A stretch of 64,000 nucleotides of DNA from Salarchaeum japonicum (GTDB lineage: Archaea > Halobacteriota > Halobacteria > Halobacteriales > Halobacteriaceae). Made by a program: the position numbers and the translations under genes. Shown piece after piece: positions 1 to 7,378 of this stretch (positions within the stretch are counted from its first letter, which is position 1; each line of letters opens with the position of its first letter). Where the stretch lies: positions 563,564 through 627,563 of the forward strand of contig NZ_CP085324.1 in assembly GCF_020614395.1 (NCBI RefSeq). The letters run 5' to 3'. The notes beneath the pieces are model-generated. The model made no database searches and had not been told where the DNA came from. It worked only from the letters and a program-made list of their open reading frames with translations.

Positions 1-722
1 ACGACCACGTCCGCGGACGCGACGTGCTCCGAGAGCGCGTCCAGGCTCACCGCCGCGCTCGCCGTCTCCAGCTCTTCGAGCACCCACTCCGCGTGCGTGA
101 CGGTGCGGTTCGCGACGACGAGGTTCGCCGCGGCGCTCGCGTCGAACGCCTTCGCGGCGAGCGCGCCCATCTCGCCAGCGCCGACGACGAGCGCGCTCGC
201 GCCCGCCAGCCCGGCCTCGCGGTCGGCGAGCCGTGTCGCCGCGCTCCCGAGGCTCACGACGCCCTCGTTGATGGTGGTCTCGTTTCGCGCGCGCTCCCCG
301 ACGTGCAACGCCTTCGTCACGGCCTCCCGGAGGACGGGGCCGACGCCGCCCGCGTCCCGCGCCGCCTCGAACGCGTCCCGGAGCTGGCCCATGATTTGGT
401 CTTCGCCGAGCACCACGGATTCGAGGCCCGCCGCGACCCGGAGGAGGTGGCGGAGGCTCGCCTCGTGGTTCATCCCGACGACGGGCGCGTCACCGAACAC
501 CGCGTCGAGCGCGCGGTCGCCCGTGGACTCGTCGTCCGCCACCACGTACGCCTCCACGCGGTGACAGGTCTGCACGGCGAACGCCTCCCGGACGCCCGGC
601 TCGTCGAGCAACGACGCGACCACGTCCGCGTCGCTCCCCAGCCGTGCGGCCTCGATGTCGTCCAGCGTCGCGTGGTCGTGCGAGACGCGAACGCCCGCGA
701 TGACGCCCAAGTTCTCGTTCAC
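1..722 (-). CDS. hemA: Glutamyl-tRNA reductase, C-terminus cut by window edge
   Basis: The N-terminal 240 residues of glutamyl-tRNA reductase, which makes glutamate-1-semialdehyde from Glu-tRNA as the first step of C5 tetrapyrrole synthesis. The catalytic cysteine lies in QTCHRVEAY (C53), followed by NHEASLRHLLRVAAGLES and VLGEDQIMGQ. A Rossmann motif VVGAGEMGALAAKA follows near residue 190. The bacterial consensus is TCNR, so the Asn after the Cys is His here. The start is GTG at 720-722; it overlaps the sirC stop as GTGA, so the two are probably translationally coupled. This is the last gene of ahbAB-sirC-hemA and continues beyond base 1. Confidence 0.93.
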   Translation of the reverse strand, partial: MNENLGVIAGVRVSHDHATLDDIEAARLGSDADVVASLLDEPGVREAFAVQTCHRVEAYVVADDESTGDRALDAVFGDAPVVGMNHEASLRHLLRVAAGLESVVLGEDQIMGQLRDAFEAARDAGGVGPVLREAVTKALHVGERARNETTINEGVVSLGSAATRLADREAGLAGASALVVGAGEMGALAAKAFDASAAANLVVANRTVTHAEWVLEELETASAAVSLDALSEHVASADVV

Positions 723-1372
723 GGTGAGTACTGCTCCCCGAGTTCGTCCGCGAGGACGACCTCGGCTTGTTGGCGAGGATTCGCCCCACGCGTACGTAAA
801 GCCTTCCAAACCGACGGCGCTCGCACCAGCCGACGCACCGCCCTCCGTCGGTCAGCCGGCGGGACGCCAGCGGCCTTCAGCTCCGCTCGCACCTCGCCCG
901 AGAGGTCGGCCATCCCGCCCGCGCCCGCGAGCTCGTCCCCGATGCGCTCCCGGAGGTGTTTCGCGAGCGCGGGACTCGCCCCGCCCGTCGAAACCGCCAC
1001 CGTCACCGGGTCGTCCTCGACGGTCGCGGGCACGGTCACGCTCCCCGCGCGCCGCCCCCCCGACTCGTCCGCGCGGTTCACGAGCGCGCCGTGGTCGCGC
1101 GCCGCCGCCGCGGCCGCGTCGTTCACGGTCTCGGAATCGGTCGCCGCCACGACGAGCACGGGGTCGGCGCGCGCCACCCACTCCCGAACGTCGTCCGGGC
1201 CGGGGGCCGCGCGAACGAGGGCCGCGTCGCCGAACGCGGCGTCCGCGAACTCGGGACTCACCACGACCACCGCGGCCTCCTCGGCGAACCCGCGGGCCTT
1301 CCGCGCGCCCACCCGCCCGCCGCCGAACACCAGCACGGTCTCGCCCGTGAAGTCGTGCGCCAGTAGCGCCAT
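719..1372 (-). CDS. Precorrin-2 dehydrogenase, SirC/Met8-like
   Basis: 217 residues. A Rossmann domain begins at once with VLVFGGGRVGARKARGF (GxGxxxA type) and carries AATDSETVN, the NAD-binding/catalytic segment of the SirC/CysG-N/Met8p family. It oxidises precorrin-2 to sirohydrochlorin; some members also chelate iron, which sequence alone does not settle. The ATG abuts the stop of the upstream siroheme decarboxylase gene with no gap, and the TGA overlaps the hemA GTG. The context (hemA, ahbAB) fits siroheme made as a heme precursor. Confidence 0.88.
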   Translation of the reverse strand: MALLAHDFTGETVLVFGGGRVGARKARGFAEEAAVVVVSPEFADAAFGDAALVRAAPGPDDVREWVARADPVLVVAATDSETVNDAAAAAARDHGALVNRADESGGRRAGSVTVPATVEDDPVTVAVSTGGASPALAKHLRERIGDELAGAGGMADLSGEVRAELKAAGVPPADRRRAVRRLVRAPSVWKALRTRGANPRQQAEVVLADELGEQYSP

Positions 1373-2443
1373 CTACGCCTCCGATTCCGACTCCGTGTTC
1401 GCGTCCGCGCGCTCCGCCATCCGAAGCCCCGTCTTCTTCAGAATCCGCGTCGAAAAGAGCGTGTCCCAGTCGTCCTCGCTCACGTCCCAGTACTCGCTCA
1501 TCACCTCTCGCACCTGCTCGATGCGCTCCTCGCTCTCCGCCTCGCTGCGGCCGTGCGTCATCGCGAAGAAGTTGTACGGCCACACGCCCTCGTGGCGCGG
1601 GCGCTCGTAACAGTGCGTCACGAAATCGAGGCCCGCGACCGCCGGCCCGACCTCGTCGACCACGTCGTCCGGCACGTCCCAGACCGTCATCCCGTTCTCC
1701 GTGTACCCGAGCGCGTAGTGGTTCGGAATCACGCCCACGCGCCTGACCTTCCCCTCCTCGTTGAACCGCCGGAGCGTCTCCACCACCCACTCCGCGTCCT
1801 GCCCGATATCTTCGGCGACGTCCGCGTACGGCGTCTCGGTGACGGGCAGGCCGTCCTGAATCGCGAGCACGAGGTCGCGCTCCGCCGGCGTCAACGCGTC
1901 CCGGTCGGTTCGCGCCGGACTCGGCCCGAGGTGCGAGAGGTCGATGTCGCCCTCCGGAATCGGGCCGTCCACGAGGAACTTCGCCTCCACCCGGAACTCC
2001 CGCTGTTTCGGCAGATTGTACGTCTCCTGGCCGGTCTCCGCCTCGATGTCCGCAAGTACTTCCGCGACGCGGTCTTCGTCCGCGACGGACAGCACGAACC
2101 ACATGTTCAGGTAGGGGTGTTCGCGCTCGTAGTTGTGCGCGACCTCCCGGTGGTCGTTCACCAACTCCGCGACGGCCTCGTACTCGTCCTCGGGCGCGTG
2201 CATCGCGACCAGCGTCGCCTGCCCGCCGATCTCCTCCGCGTTGATGAGCGCGCCGAACCGCGTCAGAACGCCCTCGTCGTCCAACTCTCGAACTACCTCC
2301 ACGAGCTCCGCGGCGTCCACGTCGATACCCCGCCCGCGGAGCGCTTCCGCGGCCGGTTCGAACGGATGCCGGACGACCGGGAACCCACCCTGGAACGCGT
2401 TGATGACCGCGCGCTCCCGGTCGCCGAGGTCCGTCTCAGTCAT
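1373..2443 (-). CDS. Fused siroheme decarboxylase AhbA-AhbB
   Basis: 356 residues with two tandem Lrp/AsnC-like modules. The first spans about residues 5-175 (RERAVINAFQGGFPVV, then RFGALINAEEIGG and PYLNMWFVLSV). The second spans about 190-345 (AERDLVLAIQDGLPV, then RRVGVIPNHYALGY, and ending TRILKKTGLRM). AhbA and AhbB are usually separate proteins that decarboxylate siroheme to 12,18-didecarboxysiroheme in the archaeal alternative heme pathway; here they are in one chain. The reading frame stays open far upstream, but MTETDLGDRERAV at 2443 is the family-like start, with a box CTTATCTG about 27 bases upstream (2466-2473). First gene of the heme operon. Confidence 0.85.
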   Translation of the reverse strand: MTETDLGDRERAVINAFQGGFPVVRHPFEPAAEALRGRGIDVDAAELVEVVRELDDEGVLTRFGALINAEEIGGQATLVAMHAPEDEYEAVAELVNDHREVAHNYEREHPYLNMWFVLSVADEDRVAEVLADIEAETGQETYNLPKQREFRVEAKFLVDGPIPEGDIDLSHLGPSPARTDRDALTPAERDLVLAIQDGLPVTETPYADVAEDIGQDAEWVVETLRRFNEEGKVRRVGVIPNHYALGYTENGMTVWDVPDDVVDEVGPAVAGLDFVTHCYERPRHEGVWPYNFFAMTHGRSEAESEERIEQVREVMSEYWDVSEDDWDTLFSTRILKKTGLRMAERADANTESESEA

Positions 2444-2481
2444 ACACTCGTGTGGGGGCCGGGCACAGATAAGACCACCCG

Positions 2482-2904
2482 TTACGGCTCCGCGAAGTAC
2501 TCCTCCTCCGTCACGCCCACGACCTCGTCCGCGTTCGCAACCCCGCGCAGGTCGTCGAGGATGGCGTCGTGGTCGTCCGTCGCCTCCCAGTACAACACCA
2601 CGTCGTACGTTCCCTCCCGCATCAACTGCTGGCACTCCCAGACGAACTCGTCGCCGTCGATGGTGCGGCCGTGATGCTGGTTCACGCCGAACTCGTCGCT
2701 GTCGTTCCCCGAGTACACGTACGTGTCCTCGTCCGTGACGTGCGCGGAGATGACGTCGCCCGCGTCGAGCGTGAGCTGGTGCATCATGCTCTCCTCCTCG
2801 CCGTCCAGGCTCGTGTGCACGACCGCGCCGTGCAACTCGATGTCGCCGGGCTTGAGGAGTTCGACCGCGCGCCGGTAGAGATCCGCGTTCAGCGTCTCCG
2901 TCAT
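2482..2904 (-). CDS. Haloarchaeal conserved protein (probably DUF5778)
   Basis: 140 acidic residues, soluble, no membrane segment or known catalytic motif. The core reads LLKPGDIELHGAVVHTSL, EESMMHQLTLDAGDVISAHV and HDAILDDLRGVANADEVV. I recall this pattern as the haloarchaeal family DUF5778, but that is from memory. The frame opens upstream at 2940; MTETLNADLYRRAV at 2904 is preferred because the upstream stretch is Arg-rich and unlike the rest. The same strand as the heme operon 38 bases downstream, though that operon has its own promoter-like box. Function unknown. Confidence 0.75.
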   Translation of the reverse strand: MTETLNADLYRRAVELLKPGDIELHGAVVHTSLDGEEESMMHQLTLDAGDVISAHVTDEDTYVYSGNDSDEFGVNQHHGRTIDGDEFVWECQQLMREGTYDVVLYWEATDDHDAILDDLRGVANADEVVGVTEEEYFAEP

Positions 2905-2995
2905 ACCCCGTACTCGGGCGGAGCGCGCCATACGTCTCACGATCCCGTCCGCGACTCCAGAAGGCTGATACCCCTCCGCGACCCACCCTCGGGTG

Positions 2996-3895
2996 ATGCG
3001 AGACTGGCTTCGCCGCCGACTCCGCGCGGGCTACGAGCGACTGCTCTCCCGCGAGGTGGACGGCGCGCCCGAACACGTCGCCGTCATCCAGGACGGCAAC
3101 CGCCGGTACGCCCGCGAACGCGGCGGCGAAGCCACCGACGGCTACCAGGCCGGCGCGCGCACCACCGAGGAGATGCTGGACTGGTGCGCCGACCTCGGCG
3201 TCGAAGAACTCACCCTCTACGCGTTCTCCACGGAGAACTTCGAACGCCCCGAAGAACAACAGGAACACCTCTTCGACCTCCTCACCGAGAAACTCCACGA
3301 GTTCGCGGACGCCGACCGCGTCCACGACCGCCGCGTCCGCGTGCGCGCCATCGGCGAAACCGACCGCCTCCCCCCGCGCGTCCAGCACGCCATCGCGTAC
3401 GCCGACCGCCGCACCCGCGGATACGACGGCTTCACGCTCAACGTCGCGCTCGCGTACGGCGGCCGCGCGGAACTCCTCGGTGCCGCCCGCGACATCGCCC
3501 ACGCCGTCCAGTCCGACGACCTCACCCCCGACGACGTGACCGTGGACGAAATCCAGGCACGCCTCCACCCCGCCCGCGTCCGCGACGTCGACCTCATCAT
3601 CCGCACCGGCGGCGACGAACGCACCTCCAACTTCCTCCCCTGGCACGCCAACGGCAGTGAAGCCGCCGTCTACTTCTGCGCGCCCTACTGGCCCGAATTC
3701 TCCAAAATCGACTTCCTCCGCGGCATCCGCACCTACCAGGCCCGCGAGAAATCCTGGCAACGCGCCCGCCTCGAACGCGCCCTCGCCCTCGTCCGCGCGT
3801 TCGGCAGCGCCGAACTCGACGACGCCCGCGCCATCATCGACCGCCTCCGCACCCACACCACCATCGACCTCCCCGACGAAGAACCCGCGGACTAA
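2996..3895 (+). CDS. uppS: Cis-prenyltransferase (UppS/DHDDS type), catalytic subunit
   Basis: 299 residues. It extends an allylic diphosphate with isopentenyl diphosphate in cis to give the long polyprenyl (dolichyl) diphosphate used for N-glycosylation. Catalytic signature HVAVIQDGNRRYARERG near residue 28 (D33, N35, R36-R37); also LYAFSTENF, RAIGETDRLP and RTGGDERTSNFLPW. The C-terminal RRFG motif of homomeric enzymes is missing: RGIRTYQAREKSWQRARLE continues into a different tail. The start is ATG 2996, directly preceded by an in-frame GTG. A small hairpin (CACCC tc GGGTG) sits at the start. The homologue at 4008-4616 faces it and shows the opposite losses. Confidence 0.9.
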   Translation: MRDWLRRRLRAGYERLLSREVDGAPEHVAVIQDGNRRYARERGGEATDGYQAGARTTEEMLDWCADLGVEELTLYAFSTENFERPEEQQEHLFDLLTEKLHEFADADRVHDRRVRVRAIGETDRLPPRVQHAIAYADRRTRGYDGFTLNVALAYGGRAELLGAARDIAHAVQSDDLTPDDVTVDEIQARLHPARVRDVDLIIRTGGDERTSNFLPWHANGSEAAVYFCAPYWPEFSKIDFLRGIRTYQAREKSWQRARLERALALVRAFGSAELDDARAIIDRLRTHTTIDLPDEEPAD

Positions 3896-3942
3896 CCCCC
3901 CTTCCTTCGCCCGACTTTGCCCAAGCCCTCCGGCCTTGCTGA

Positions 3943-4020
3943 GTTTGGACGGGTCGCTGACGCTCACCGTCCAAACTACTGTGAATCGGAGATTCACTGA
4001 ATTCGGTCTAGCGACCGAAT
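3943..4020. terminator. Three perfect hairpins between convergent cis-prenyltransferase genes
   Basis: Three back-to-back perfect inverted repeats fill the gap. The first has 10-bp arms GTTTGGACGG/CCGTCCAAAC (3943-3952 and 3967-3976). The second has 7-bp arms GTGAATC/GATTCAC (3981-3987 and 3991-3997). The third has 8-bp arms ATTCGGTC/GACCGAAT (4001-4008 and 4013-4020) and contains the TAG stop of the minus-strand gene. CGGAGATTC (3987-3995) can pair instead with GAATCTCCG (4017-4025), so hairpins two and three could be exchanged for an alternative fold. Likely a bidirectional terminator or 3' processing structure. There is no T-tract of the usual archaeal kind. Confidence 0.6.
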
Positions 4021-4616
4021 CTCCGCTGGCGGTTCTGGTAATCCCTGATGGCGCGGAGGTAGTCGCGCTTCCGGAAGTCCCGCCAGTTCACGTCGGTGAA
4101 GTAGAGTTCGGCGTAGACGGACTGCCATATCATGAAGTCGCTGAGGCGTTCCGCGCCGGTTTTGACGACGAGGTCGGGTTCGTCGGGGAAGACGAGGCGG
4201 GATTCGATTTCGGATTCGTCCACGTCGTCCGGGCTGAGGTCGCCGGATTCGACGGATTCGGCGATGGACTGGACGGCGTCCGCGAACTCGTGCTTCCCGC
4301 CGAGGCCGACGGAAATCTGGATGGGTGTGTCGGCGCGTTCGGTGTCGCCGGGGCCGCGGACGGCGACCTCGCGGGGTGCGTCGATGGCGGCGAGTTCGCG
4401 TTCGAGCGTCGGGACGGCGGCCTCGTCGAGCACGCTCACGTACACGGTGACGCGCTGTGCGCCGTAGTCGAACGCCCAGTCGAAGGCGTCGCTGAGCGTG
4501 TCGTACGCGCCCTGTTCGAGGAGGTCGCGTTCGGTGATGACGAGCGCGACGTGGTCGGGAGTCGGCGCGTCGTCGCGGCGCACGCGGAGCGCGAGGTAGT
4601 GGTCGTAGACGCCCAC
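4008..4616 (-). CDS. Degenerate cis-prenyltransferase homologue, NgBR/Nus1-like subunit
   Basis: 202 residues of the UppS fold. Where the enzyme at 2996-3895 has HVAVIQDGNRRY, this protein has HVALVITERDLL (about residues 22-33), so the catalytic Asp and the Asn-Arg-Arg are gone. The second signature is also altered (KTGAERLSDFMIWQ for RTGGDERTSNFLPW). Yet the C-terminal RRFG (198-201), the RxG motif needed for activity, is intact after DYLRAIRDYQNRQ. Eukaryotic DHDDS/NgBR and the reported heteromeric enzyme of Methanosarcina divide these motifs the same way. I infer a non-catalytic partner subunit; a separate short-chain enzyme is unlikely without the DGN motif. Confidence 0.8.
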   Translation of the reverse strand: MGVYDHYLALRVRRDDAPTPDHVALVITERDLLEQGAYDTLSDAFDWAFDYGAQRVTVYVSVLDEAAVPTLERELAAIDAPREVAVRGPGDTERADTPIQISVGLGGKHEFADAVQSIAESVESGDLSPDDVDESEIESRLVFPDEPDLVVKTGAERLSDFMIWQSVYAELYFTDVNWRDFRKRDYLRAIRDYQNRQRRFGR

Positions 4617-4699
4617 ACCGGGTTTCTGCGGCGTGCGGCCTAAACCCCTCCGCTGTTCGGGAGCCTTAAGTGCGGCGCAGGTGAAGCAACGGCGATACC

Positions 4700-5998
4700 G
4701 TGACTCTCCCGCTCCGGCGGGCGGCGGCGTACGCGCTCTGTAGTCTCCTCGCGCTCACCGCCCCCTTCCTCGGCCGGTTCGCCGCCGCGCCGTTCGTCGT
4801 GGTGGCGGCCGCGGCCTACGTCGTCCGGGACGGCCCCGTCTTCCGACTGTTCGCGTTCCCGTGGGACGAACACGCGGAACGCTTGCGGACGCTCGTCGGG
4901 TTCGCGAGCGCGAGCGCCGGCCTCGCCGTCCTCCTGCCCGCCGTCGACCTGCCGGTCGTCGTGTACGTCGCGACCGTGCTCGCGCTGGCGTTCGGCGACC
5001 TCGGCTACCGCGCCGTCCTCGACTACCGGGAGTCCCGCGTGTACGCGACCGCGGGGTTCGCGGTGCTCGGCACGCTCGCCGCCTTCCTCGGCCAGCTCGC
5101 CGTCGTCGAGGCGGGCGCGACCGCCGCCGCACCGCCGACGTATGCCTTCTTCGCCACCACCGCCGCGTTGCTCGCCGCGCTCCTCCGCGCCGTCTTCACC
5201 GAACGCGACTCCCCGCTCCTCCTCGCCGTCATCGCCCTCCTCCTCTGGCTGTTCTGGGCGGTCGCCGACCCCGTCTCGTGGACGCGCATCGCCGTCGCGC
5301 TCGCGCTCACCGTCGGGTTCGGCGCGCTCTCCTACGTCGTCGGCTCCACGTCCATCCCCGGCCTCCTCACCGGCGTCTTCCTCGGATTGCTCGCCGTCGT
5401 CCTCGGCGGCTACGGCTGGTTCGCCGTCCTCATCACGTTCTTCGGCGTCGGCAGTCTCGCCACCAAGTACCGCTACGACGAGAAGAAGAACCGGGGGGTC
5501 GCCGAGGAGAACGAGGGCGCGCGCGGGAGCGGGAACGTCCTCGGGAACTCCGCCGCCGCGCTCGTCGCGCTCCTCCTGTTCGCGTCCGCCGACCACCTCC
5601 CCTGGGGCGCGCACGTCTTCCTCTACGCCTACCTCGGTAGCGTCGCCACCGCGCTCGCCGACACGCTGTCGAGCGAAATCGGCGGTCTCTACGGGCCGCC
5701 CCGCCTCCTCACCACGCTCGAACCCGTCGAACCCGGAACCGACGGCGGCGTCACCTGGCAGGGCGAACTCGCCGGCGTCGCGGGCGCACTCCTCATCGCG
5801 CTCATCGCGCTCGCCGCCTTCTCCCTTCCCGCGCTCGGCGTCGCGCTCGTCGTCGCCGGCGGCCTCGTCGGCATGACCGTGGACAGCCTCGTCGGCGCGA
5901 CCCTCGAAGGCGGCCTGTTCGGAAACCAGTCCGTGAACTTCACCGCCACGGCGTCCGGCGGCGTCGCCGCCGCCCTCCTCGCCGTCGCACTCCTCTAA
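4700..5998 (+). CDS. DUF92 family membrane protein with N-terminal membrane extension
   Basis: 432 residues, almost entirely hydrophobic with roughly a dozen membrane segments. The C-terminal part, from about residue 205 (STSIPGLLTGVFLGLL, FFGVGSLATKYRYDEKK, GNVLGNSAAALVA, SVATALADTLSSEIG, GMTVDSLVGATLEGG), is the DUF92/TMEM19/VTE6 domain. Plant VTE6 acts on phytyl phosphate, and related proteins are taken to be CTP-dependent polyprenyl-phosphate kinases. The first 200 residues add about six membrane helices of unknown role. The start is GTG 4700. It is divergent from the NgBR-like gene, which fits a shared role in isoprenoid-alcohol phosphates (inference). Confidence 0.8.
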   Translation: MTLPLRRAAAYALCSLLALTAPFLGRFAAAPFVVVAAAAYVVRDGPVFRLFAFPWDEHAERLRTLVGFASASAGLAVLLPAVDLPVVVYVATVLALAFGDLGYRAVLDYRESRVYATAGFAVLGTLAAFLGQLAVVEAGATAAAPPTYAFFATTAALLAALLRAVFTERDSPLLLAVIALLLWLFWAVADPVSWTRIAVALALTVGFGALSYVVGSTSIPGLLTGVFLGLLAVVLGGYGWFAVLITFFGVGSLATKYRYDEKKNRGVAEENEGARGSGNVLGNSAAALVALLLFASADHLPWGAHVFLYAYLGSVATALADTLSSEIGGLYGPPRLLTTLEPVEPGTDGGVTWQGELAGVAGALLIALIALAAFSLPALGVALVVAGGLVGMTVDSLVGATLEGGLFGNQSVNFTATASGGVAAALLAVALL

Positions 5999-5999
5999 C

Positions 6000-7325
6000 T
6001 CACTCCAGTTCAGAAATCGTGTGCACGCGCACGGCCGCCGGCTGTTTCACGTAGTCGCCGTGGTCCGTCCCGACGACCCGGCCGACGCCGCGTTGGGCCG
6101 CCACGTCCAGCACGCGCTGGGTCACCGCGCCGTCCAACACGACCAATGCCGGCACCGGGTCGGCGTCCACGAGCGCGTCGAACGCCTCGTCCGCCGCGAC
6201 CGCCGCGAGTTCCGCGCGCTCGCCGTCGAAGAAGTACGCCTCCCCCGACCCCGCGACCTCGCTCGCGAGCTCCGCGAGCGACGCCGGCTCGACCGACCCC
6301 GACTCCGCCGAGTCGTCGTCCGCATCGTCGCCCGCCACCGATTCGCCGTCTCTCTCTGTGGGTTCCTCGACGACGCTGGCCGCGTCCGCGACGTTCGCGT
6401 CCGCTTCCGCCGCGTCGCGCGCGCCCGCGACGGCGTCTATCGCGGGTTCGGCGGGCGCGTCGGTCTGCGGTTCGTCTGGCGCGGGGACGGTTTCGGTGCT
6501 GCCGTCGGTCACCGCGGTGGGGGCGTCGGCGCTCGCGTACGGCGTCTTGTTCCGGAGCGCGGCGTCCACCTGCTCGCGCGCGAGGTCCTCGACGGACTCG
6601 CCGTCGGGCGCGCGGGCGACGTAGTCGATGTCCCCGACTTGTTCGAGTTCGCGGCGGATGAGGTCGCCGCCGCGGTCGCCGTCCAGGAAGACGGTCGTCG
6701 TGCGCTCCCGGGTGAGGTCGGCCACCGCGTCCGGGACGTTCGTGCCCTCGACCGCGATAGCGTTCTTCACGCCGTACCGGAGGAGGCGCTTCACGTCCGC
6801 GCGCCCCTCCACGACGACGACCGCGTCCGAGGACGCGACGTGCGGGCCCGCCGGCAAGCCCTCGTACTCCGTGATGTCGGCTTCCTTTGCGGACTCCCGA
6901 ACCTCGTTCAGGAGTTCGTCGCTGTCGAGCACGCCGTCGTCGAACGCGGTCGCGAGCAGTTCCTTCGCGCGTTCTTTCACCTCTCGGCGTTTCGCCGCGC
7001 GCACGTCCTCGATGTCGCTCACGCGCACGCTCGCCCGGCAGGGCCCAATGCGTTCGACCGCCTCCAGCGCGGCGGCGAGCACGGCGGTCTCGACGCGATC
7101 CATGCTGGACGCGATGGTGATTGTGCCGGTGGAGCGACCCTCGGTGTGCTCGACGTTCACGTCGATGCGGCCGAGTTTCGACGAATTTTGGAGGTCGGGG
7201 ATGTCGAGGCCGTCCCCCAGCAGGCCCTCGGTCTGTCCGAAGGCCGCGCCGACCACGTCGCTACGTTCGATGACGCCGTCGGCGGTGAACTCGGCGTGGA
7301 TGAGGTATTTCGAGGTGTCTTCCAT
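6000..7325 (-). CDS. dnaG: Archaeal DnaG primase
   Basis: 441 residues. The N-terminal archaeal part begins KYLIHAEFTADGVIERSDVV; LQNSSKLGRIDVNV follows. The TOPRIM domain is at about 170-260: VVVVEGRADVKRLLRYG supplies the catalytic Glu and FLDGDRGGD the DxD. Archaeal DnaG has also been linked to the exosome. Between the TOPRIM domain and a conserved C-terminal stretch (AYFFDGERAELAAV, VGTDHGDYVKQPAAV) lies about 100 residues of acidic Ala/Asp/Glu/Pro-rich linker. The stop comes two bases after that of the convergent DUF92 gene. The ATG start at 7325 fits the family N-terminus. Confidence 0.95.
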   Translation of the reverse strand: MEDTSKYLIHAEFTADGVIERSDVVGAAFGQTEGLLGDGLDIPDLQNSSKLGRIDVNVEHTEGRSTGTITIASSMDRVETAVLAAALEAVERIGPCRASVRVSDIEDVRAAKRREVKERAKELLATAFDDGVLDSDELLNEVRESAKEADITEYEGLPAGPHVASSDAVVVVEGRADVKRLLRYGVKNAIAVEGTNVPDAVADLTRERTTTVFLDGDRGGDLIRRELEQVGDIDYVARAPDGESVEDLAREQVDAALRNKTPYASADAPTAVTDGSTETVPAPDEPQTDAPAEPAIDAVAGARDAAEADANVADAASVVEEPTERDGESVAGDDADDDSAESGSVEPASLAELASEVAGSGEAYFFDGERAELAAVAADEAFDALVDADPVPALVVLDGAVTQRVLDVAAQRGVGRVVGTDHGDYVKQPAAVRVHTISELE

Positions 7326-7378
7326 CGGCGGTGTCGGGGAAAAATTCGTGTCGGCGATGGAAATACCTGTCGTCGCCG

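Noticed and set aside
2444-3997. N-terminal extension of the siroheme decarboxylase frame up to 3997
   Set aside because: This part is antisense to the cis-prenyltransferase and the DUF5778-like gene is in another frame; the TATA-like box and family start point to 2443.
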